Source: Mycobacterium sp. GA-1841 (GTDB taxonomy: Bacteria; Actinomycetota; Actinomycetes; Mycobacteriales; Mycobacteriaceae). From it: 64,000 nt of DNA. A program made the translations under genes and the position numbers. The stretch is from positions 1 through 64,000 of the forward strand of contig NZ_MBEQ01000015.1 of NCBI RefSeq assembly GCF_001954135.1, given 5' to 3'. Shown one piece after another: positions 59,839 to 64,000 of this stretch. The notes under the pieces were generated by a model, which did no database searches, was not told the origin of the DNA, and saw only the letters and a program-made list of their open reading frames with translations. Every line of letters starts with the position of its first letter. Within the stretch, counting starts at the first letter, position 1.

Positions 59839-61308
59839 ATGTCTGCCGTTCGGCGAACAAAATCTGTCGAGCAATCGATTGCTGACACCGACGAACCCGC
59901 GACGCGACTGCGTAAGAATCTCACGTGGTGGGATCTGACCGTCTTCGGCGTGTCGGTCGTGATCGGCGCGGGAATCTTCACCATCACCGCATCTACGGCG
60001 GGTAATTTGACCGGTCCGGCGATCTCGATCGCGTTCCTGATCGCCGCCGTGGCATGTGGGCTGGCGGCACTGTGTTACGCCGAATTCGCCTCGACCGTGC
60101 CGGTTGCTGGCAGCGCGTACACATTTTCTTATGCGACATTCGGTGAATTTGTGGCATGGGTCATCGGTTGGGATTTGATCTTGGAATTCGCCGTCGCGGC
60201 CGCGGTGGTTGCCAAGGGGTGGTCGAGCTACCTCGGGACGGTGTTCGGTTTCGGCGGCGGGACGGCCCATCTGGGCGGCATCGCGGTCGACTGGGGCGCG
60301 CTGGTGATCATCGTGTTCGTGACCGTCCTGCTGGTGCTGGGCACCAAAGTGTCGGCGCACTTCAGCCTCGCCATCACGATCATCAAGGTGTCGGTGGTGC
60401 TGCTGGTGGTGGCCGTCGGCGCGTTCTACATCAAGGCCGCCAACTACACCCCGTTCATTCCGCCGAACGAGGCAGGCGAGGGGGCCAGCGGGGCCGACCA
60501 GTCTCTGTTCTCGCTGCTGACCGGCGCCGCAGGCAGCCACTACGGCTGGTATGGCGTACTGGCCGGCGCGTCGATCGTGTTCTTTGCGTTCATCGGGTTC
60601 GATGTCGTCGCCACCACGGCCGAGGAGACCCGCGATCCGCAGCGTGATGTGCCCCGCGGGATCCTGGCCTCACTCGGCATCGTCACGGTGCTCTACGTCG
60701 CGGTGTCGGTGGTGTTGTCGGGCATGGTGTCCTACACGGTGCTGCGCGATGCCCCGGATGGCCACGCCAACCTGGCCACCGCCTTCGACGCCAACGGGGT
60801 GCACTGGGCGGCGAATGTGATCTCGATCGGTGCGTTGGCCGGCCTGACCACGGTGGTGATCGTGTTGATGCTGGGGCAGACGCGGGTGTTGTTCGCGATG
60901 TCGCGGGACGGCTTGCTGCCGCGGCAGCTCGCGGTCACCGGTAGCCGGGGTACGCCCGTGCGGATCACCCTGATCGTGGGGGTGCTGGTCGCGATCGCGG
61001 CGTCGGTGTTCCCGATGGGGCGGCTGGAAGAGATGGTCAACATCGGCACCCTTTTCGCCTTCGTGCTGGTCTCGGCGGGGGTGATCGTGCTGCGTCGAAC
61101 CCGGCCCGACCTGCGGCGCGGGTTCCGTGTGCCGTGGGTGCCGGTGCTGCCGATCGCGGCGATCCTGGCCTGCCTGTGGCTGATGCTGAACCTGACGGGG
61201 TTGACGTGGATCCGCTTCTTGATCTGGATGGCCGTCGGCGTGGCGGTGTACGCGCTCTATGGCCGTCGGCATTCGGTGCTGGCCAATCGTGAGGCCGCCA
61301 CGGTCTGA
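59839..61308 (+). CDS. APC-family amino acid permease (Rv3253c-like)
   Basis: This 489-residue integral membrane transporter has about 12 segments. The N-terminal SVVIGAGIFTITASTAGNLT has the GxG unwound helix 1 of APC carriers, and FFAFIGFDVVATTAEETRDP is the helix 6 region typical of cationic amino acid transporters. The cytoplasmic ends are short. The start is ATG 59839. A perfect 24-base inverted repeat, a likely terminator, lies 21 bases after its stop. Confidence 0.88.
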   Translation: MSAVRRTKSVEQSIADTDEPATRLRKNLTWWDLTVFGVSVVIGAGIFTITASTAGNLTGPAISIAFLIAAVACGLAALCYAEFASTVPVAGSAYTFSYATFGEFVAWVIGWDLILEFAVAAAVVAKGWSSYLGTVFGFGGGTAHLGGIAVDWGALVIIVFVTVLLVLGTKVSAHFSLAITIIKVSVVLLVVAVGAFYIKAANYTPFIPPNEAGEGASGADQSLFSLLTGAAGSHYGWYGVLAGASIVFFAFIGFDVVATTAEETRDPQRDVPRGILASLGIVTVLYVAVSVVLSGMVSYTVLRDAPDGHANLATAFDANGVHWAANVISIGALAGLTTVVIVLMLGQTRVLFAMSRDGLLPRQLAVTGSRGTPVRITLIVGVLVAIAASVFPMGRLEEMVNIGTLFAFVLVSAGVIVLRRTRPDLRRGFRVPWVPVLPIAAILACLWLMLNLTGLTWIRFLIWMAVGVAVYALYGRRHSVLANREAATV

Positions 61309-61328
61309 GGCTCGCCGGGCGCCGCCGT

Positions 61329-61390
61329 CACCGAGATTGCAGCCAGGGACAGATCTCGGCCCGATCCTGTCCCTGGCTGCAATCTCGGTG
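61329..61390 (+). terminator. Perfect 24-base inverted repeat after the permease gene
   Basis: Arms at 61329-61352 and 61367-61390 are exact reverse complements (the left arm begins CACCGAGATTGCAGCC), separated by 14 bases. There is no T-run, as usual for mycobacterial hairpin terminators. It lies between the permease gene and the alkB promoter. Confidence 0.65.
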
Positions 61391-61460
61391 TTCACCGTTC
61401 CGCCGCGCGGTTCGATCAATGGCGTCGCGCGCGTCGGCCTCTTTACAAAACATGTATCTG

Positions 61461-61493
61461 TGTCTAGACAAGCGACAACGGAGCTCATATAGT
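61461..61493 (+). promoter_or_regulatory. alkB promoter with palindromic operator
   Basis: TAGACA (61465-61470) and TATAGT (61488-61493) are separated by 17 bases, a good SigA-type promoter 42 bases before the alkB start. The -35 lies inside the perfect palindrome TGTCTAGACA (61461-61470), an apt place for the TetR-type repressor encoded at the end of the operon. Confidence 0.6.
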
Positions 61494-61534
61494 CAAGTCA
61501 TTGCAGTGATAGCTCTCACACAAGGAGGCTCATC

Positions 61535-62752
61535 GTGGTGGCAGAACTTCCCACCGGCTCAGAGGTCCGGGAATGGCGGGACCGCAAACGGCACCTGTGG
61601 CTCATGGGGCTGATCGCCCCGACGGCGATATTCGTCATGCTGCCGCTGGTGTGGGCGCTCAACCACGCCGGTTGGCATATCGCCGCGCAGGTGCCGCTGT
61701 GGATTGGGCCGATCCTGGTCTACGTCCTGCTGCCGGTGCTGGACCTGCGGTTCGGCCCCGACGGCCAGAATCCGCCCGATGAGGTGATGGAGCAGCTGGA
61801 GAACGACAAGTACTACCGCTACTGCACCTACGTCTACATCCCGTTCCAATACGCCAGCGTCGTCATGGGCGCCTACTTGTTCACCGCGTCCGACCTGAGC
61901 TGGCTCGGGTTCGACGGTGGCCTCGGCTGGCCGGCCAAGATCGGCATCGCGCTGTCGGTCGGCGTGCTCGGCGGCGTCGGCATCAACACCGCCCACGAGA
62001 TGGGGCACAAACGCGACTCGCTGGAGCGCTGGCTGTCCAAGATCACGCTCGCTCAGACCTGGTACGGCCACTTCTACATCGAGCACAACCGCGGCCACCA
62101 CGTCCGGGTGGCCACGCCCGAAGACCCGGCCTCGGCGCGCTTCGGCGAGACCTTCTGGGAGTTCTTGCCGCGCAGCGTGTTCGGTAGCCTGCGCTCGTCC
62201 TGGGAGCTGGAGGCCCAGCGTTTACGACGGCAGGACCGCTCGCCGTGGCACTGGTCCAACGACGTGCTCAACGCCTGGGCGATGTCGGTGGTGTTCTGGG
62301 GCGTGCTGATCGCGATCTTCGGTGTCGGGGTGATCCCGTTCATGCTCATCCAGGCCGTCTACGGCTTCAGCCTGCTGGAGTCGGTGAACTACCTGGAGCA
62401 TTACGGACTCTTGCGGCAGAAGTTGCCCAGCGGCCGCTACGAACGGTGCGCACCCGTGCACAGCTGGAACTCCGATCACATCGTGACCAACCTGTTCCTG
62501 TATCACCTGCAGCGGCACAGCGATCACCACGCCAACCCGACCCGCCGGTACCAGACGCTGCGCAGCATCGACGGAGCACCGAATCTGCCCAGTGGCTACG
62601 CATCCCTGATCGGGCTCACTTACCTGCCGCCGTTGTGGCGCAAGGTGATGGACCACCGGGTGCTCGAGCACTATGACGGCGACATCACTCGCGTGAACAT
62701 CCAGCCGCGGCTGCGTGAGAAGGTCCTGACCCGGTACGGGGTCAAGGCATGA
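61535..62752 (+). CDS. alkB: Alkane 1-monooxygenase
   Basis: This 405-residue membrane di-iron enzyme hydroxylates medium- and long-chain n-alkanes. It has about six membrane segments and the histidine boxes HEMGHKRDSLE, EHNRGHHVRVATPEDPASA and LQRHSDHHANPTRRYQ, with NYLEHYGLLR between them. The GTG start at 61535 (a second GTG follows) sits behind caaggagg. It is followed by two rubredoxin genes with ATGA overlaps, the standard actinobacterial arrangement. Confidence 0.96.
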   Translation: MVAELPTGSEVREWRDRKRHLWLMGLIAPTAIFVMLPLVWALNHAGWHIAAQVPLWIGPILVYVLLPVLDLRFGPDGQNPPDEVMEQLENDKYYRYCTYVYIPFQYASVVMGAYLFTASDLSWLGFDGGLGWPAKIGIALSVGVLGGVGINTAHEMGHKRDSLERWLSKITLAQTWYGHFYIEHNRGHHVRVATPEDPASARFGETFWEFLPRSVFGSLRSSWELEAQRLRRQDRSPWHWSNDVLNAWAMSVVFWGVLIAIFGVGVIPFMLIQAVYGFSLLESVNYLEHYGLLRQKLPSGRYERCAPVHSWNSDHIVTNLFLYHLQRHSDHHANPTRRYQTLRSIDGAPNLPSGYASLIGLTYLPPLWRKVMDHRVLEHYDGDITRVNIQPRLREKVLTRYGVKA

Positions 62753-62922
62753 GCGCCTATCGGTGCCCCGGCTGCGGCTACGTCTACGACGAAGCCAAAG
62801 GTGCACCGCGCGAAGGCTTCCCGGCCGGCACCCGGTGGGACGACGTGCCCGATGACTGGTGCTGCCCGGACTGCGCGGTGCGGGAGAAGATCGATTTCGA
62901 ACCGATGGGAGCAGTGAAATGA
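62749..62922 (+). CDS. rubA: Rubredoxin A
   Basis: This 57-residue one-iron electron carrier for AlkB has cysteine pairs in [13 protein letters not shown] and [18 protein letters not shown] 62749 overlaps the alkB stop and the TGA at 62920 overlaps the rubB start, so translation is coupled. The knuckle before the second pair has a double Cys (WCCPDC). It is of the AlkG1-like class, in which function can differ from the partner rubredoxin. Confidence 0.95.
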   Translation: MSAYRCPGCGYVYDEAKGAPREGFPAGTRWDDVPDDWCCPDCAVREKIDFEPMGAVK

Positions 62923-63104
62923 CCCAGCCGTACAAGCTGTATGTCTGCGTGCAGTGCGGGTTCGAGTACGACGAGGCCAAGGGCTGGCCGGAGGACGGCA
63001 TCGCCCCGGGCACCCGCTGGGACGACATCCCCGAGGATTGGAGCTGCCCGGATTGCGGCGCGGCGAAGACGGATTTCGAGATGGTAGAGGTCGCGCGGCC
63101 GTGA
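62919..63104 (+). CDS. rubB: Rubredoxin B
   Basis: This 61-residue rubredoxin has [18 protein letters not shown] and [14 protein letters not shown]. It carries electrons from a rubredoxin reductase to AlkB; the reductase gene is not in this window. It starts by ATGA overlap with rubA and its TGA overlaps a GTG that can start the TetR gene. Confidence 0.95.
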   Translation: MTQPYKLYVCVQCGFEYDEAKGWPEDGIAPGTRWDDIPEDWSCPDCGAAKTDFEMVEVARP

Positions 63105-63805
63105 TCGTTCCGAGGACCGCTTCGAGTGTCGCATCCAGCGACGGGCTCGAAAGTGGCCTCGGAAGCGATATTGTCGCCCGTGTGAGTCGGCCGCGAGACA
63201 AGCAACGCATCCCGTACGCCGAAGCGTCCCGGGTGCTGTTACGAGACTCGATTCTCGACGGCATGCGCGAGCTGCTGGTGTCCCGCGACTGGTCGGCGAT
63301 CACGCTCTCGCACGTGGCCAAGGCCGCCGGGATCAGCCGGCAGACGATCTACAACGAGTTCGGCTCCCGCCAGGGCCTGGCCGAGGGCTACGCCATGCGG
63401 CTGGCCGATCGGCTCGTCGACGCGGTCGAGGATGCGATCAACCACAACGTCGGCGAGGTCCATGCGGCGTTCCTGGAAGGGTTCCGGGCCTTCTTCCTCG
63501 AGTCCGCCGCCGACCCGCTGGTGATCTCGTTGCTCACCGGGGCCTCCAAACCCGACCTGTTGCAGATCATCACCACCGGGAGTGGACCGATCATCTCCCG
63601 GTGCTCACAGCGGTTGACCGGAACGTTCCAGAGCAGCTGGATCAAGGCCAGCGACGAAGATGCCGGCGTGCTGGCCCGGGCGATCGTGCGGCTGGCGATG
63701 AGCTACGTCTCGATGCCGCCCGAGGCGGACCACGATGTGGCCGGTGACCTGGCCCGACTCATGACGCCGTTCGCCGAGCGCTACGGTGTCATAGATACCC
63801 CGTAG
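63101..63805 (+). CDS. TetR-family regulator of the alkB operon (Rv3249c-like)
   Basis: The TetR protein has an HTH in [20 protein letters not shown] followed by [20 protein letters not shown]. The start is uncertain: GTG 63101 overlaps the rubB stop (GTGA) and would give 234 residues, but the first ~27 are low-complexity; GTG 63182 ([19 protein letters not shown]) gives 207 residues and fits the family length better. It is probably a repressor of alkB sensing an alkane-derived acid, with the TGTCTAGACA palindrome at the alkB -35 as a candidate site. Confidence 0.9.
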   Translation: MIVPRTASSVASSDGLESGLGSDIVARVSRPRDKQRIPYAEASRVLLRDSILDGMRELLVSRDWSAITLSHVAKAAGISRQTIYNEFGSRQGLAEGYAMRLADRLVDAVEDAINHNVGEVHAAFLEGFRAFFLESAADPLVISLLTGASKPDLLQIITTGSGPIISRCSQRLTGTFQSSWIKASDEDAGVLARAIVRLAMSYVSMPPEADHDVAGDLARLMTPFAERYGVIDTP

Positions 63806-63943
63806 CTGTCAGAGCGCCGCCGCTGTGAAATACGCATTGAGCGCCTGTCCCGCGAGCCCGCAGGCTAGAGGTATCGGCATGAGGCGTTGCCGCTGGGCGC
63901 ACCCGTGCGGTTGGAAGCAATCACGACTGAAAGAGGGCTCTAC

Positions 63944-64000
63944 ATGACTGAGTTGAAGGCCGACAGCCGGAACGGCATCGACTACAAGGTTGCCGACCTC
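63944..64000 (+). CDS. sahH: Adenosylhomocysteinase, 5' end only
   Basis: The first 19 codons (MTELKADSRNGIDYKVADL) match the N-terminus of mycobacterial S-adenosylhomocysteine hydrolase, which splits SAH into adenosine and homocysteine. The remainder lies beyond the window. ATG 63944 has agaggg upstream. Position after the alkB operon agrees with the M. tuberculosis order (Rv3248c). Confidence 0.9.
   Translation, partial: MTELKADSRNGIDYKVADL

Noticed and set aside
63806..63943. Possible SAH riboswitch upstream of sahH
   Set aside because: GAGGCGTTGCCGCTGG recalls part of the SAH aptamer, but the matching CCAGGCUCG-type partner segment is not present at the right place. A covariance-model search would decide.

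Overview
The window is high-GC actinobacterial DNA from a mycobacterium, most likely a rapid grower (Mycolicibacterium type). The backbone has the gene order of the Mycobacterium tuberculosis Rv3285-to-Rv3248c segment: accA3, a SufE-like gene, sseA, maf, accE5, accD5, birA, a PH-domain gene, a GtrA gene, purK, purE, fadE25, a TIGR03089 gene, lcp1, rmlD, wbbL, the mannose-1-phosphate guanylyltransferase gene, fbiB, fbiA, whiB2, the Rv3259 and Rv3258c homologues, manB, the Rv3256c homologue, manA, the Rv3254 and Rv3253c homologues, alkB, rubA, rubB, an alkB-linked TetR gene and sahH. The 129-residue WhiB2 matches the long WhmD form known from M. smegmatis. Comparisons with reference genomes are from memory, not from a search.

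Layout. 1-3.9 kb: accA3 (cut at the window edge inside a poly-C tract), a frame-broken small membrane gene, the SufE-like gene and sseA. 4-7.8 kb: an accessory block with a RecQ-type helicase and a divergent SDR / alpha-beta hydrolase pair served by two back-to-back SigF-type promoters. 7.8-10.4 kb: maf, accE5, accD5. 10.5-16.7 kb: a PucR-type regulator and an overlapping four-gene steroid-type catabolic operon (SnoaL-like, acyl-CoA synthetase, KstD-like flavoprotein, KshA-like Rieske oxygenase). 16.7-28.8 kb: a glycan locus resembling parts of the colanic-acid system (WcaF-like, WcaI-like, WcaJ-like, Gmd, Fcl, Wzx-like flippase) plus a condensation-fold acyltransferase-like protein, a DUF218 protein and two overlapping FluC-like membrane proteins. 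No polymerase or export channel is visible. 28.8-35 kb: birA, PH-domain, CsbD, GtrA, purK, purE, and a divergent TetR/fadE25 pair with a double operator. 35-44.4 kb: an accessory sugar-oxidation island on the minus strand (glucose dehydrogenase, GH15 trehalase-like, TPP-dependent oxidase-like, enolase-superfamily dehydratase-like, FAD/Fe-S oxidase) with a divergent MarR regulator. 44.4-64 kb: cell-wall linker genes, F420 genes, whiB2, GDP-mannose supply, the alkane hydroxylase operon and the start of sahH.

How the genes work together. AccA3, AccD5 and AccE5 form an acyl-CoA carboxylase that BirA biotinylates. accA3 and accD5 share a near-identical dyad at the same distance from their start codons. 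ManA, ManB and the guanylyltransferase would make GDP-mannose, which Gmd and Fcl in the glycan locus would convert to GDP-fucose. RmlD, WbbL and Lcp1 build and attach the rhamnose linker of arabinogalactan. AlkB and two rubredoxins form an alkane oxidation system next to a TetR gene. No tRNA, rRNA, CRISPR array, insertion sequence or phage gene was seen.
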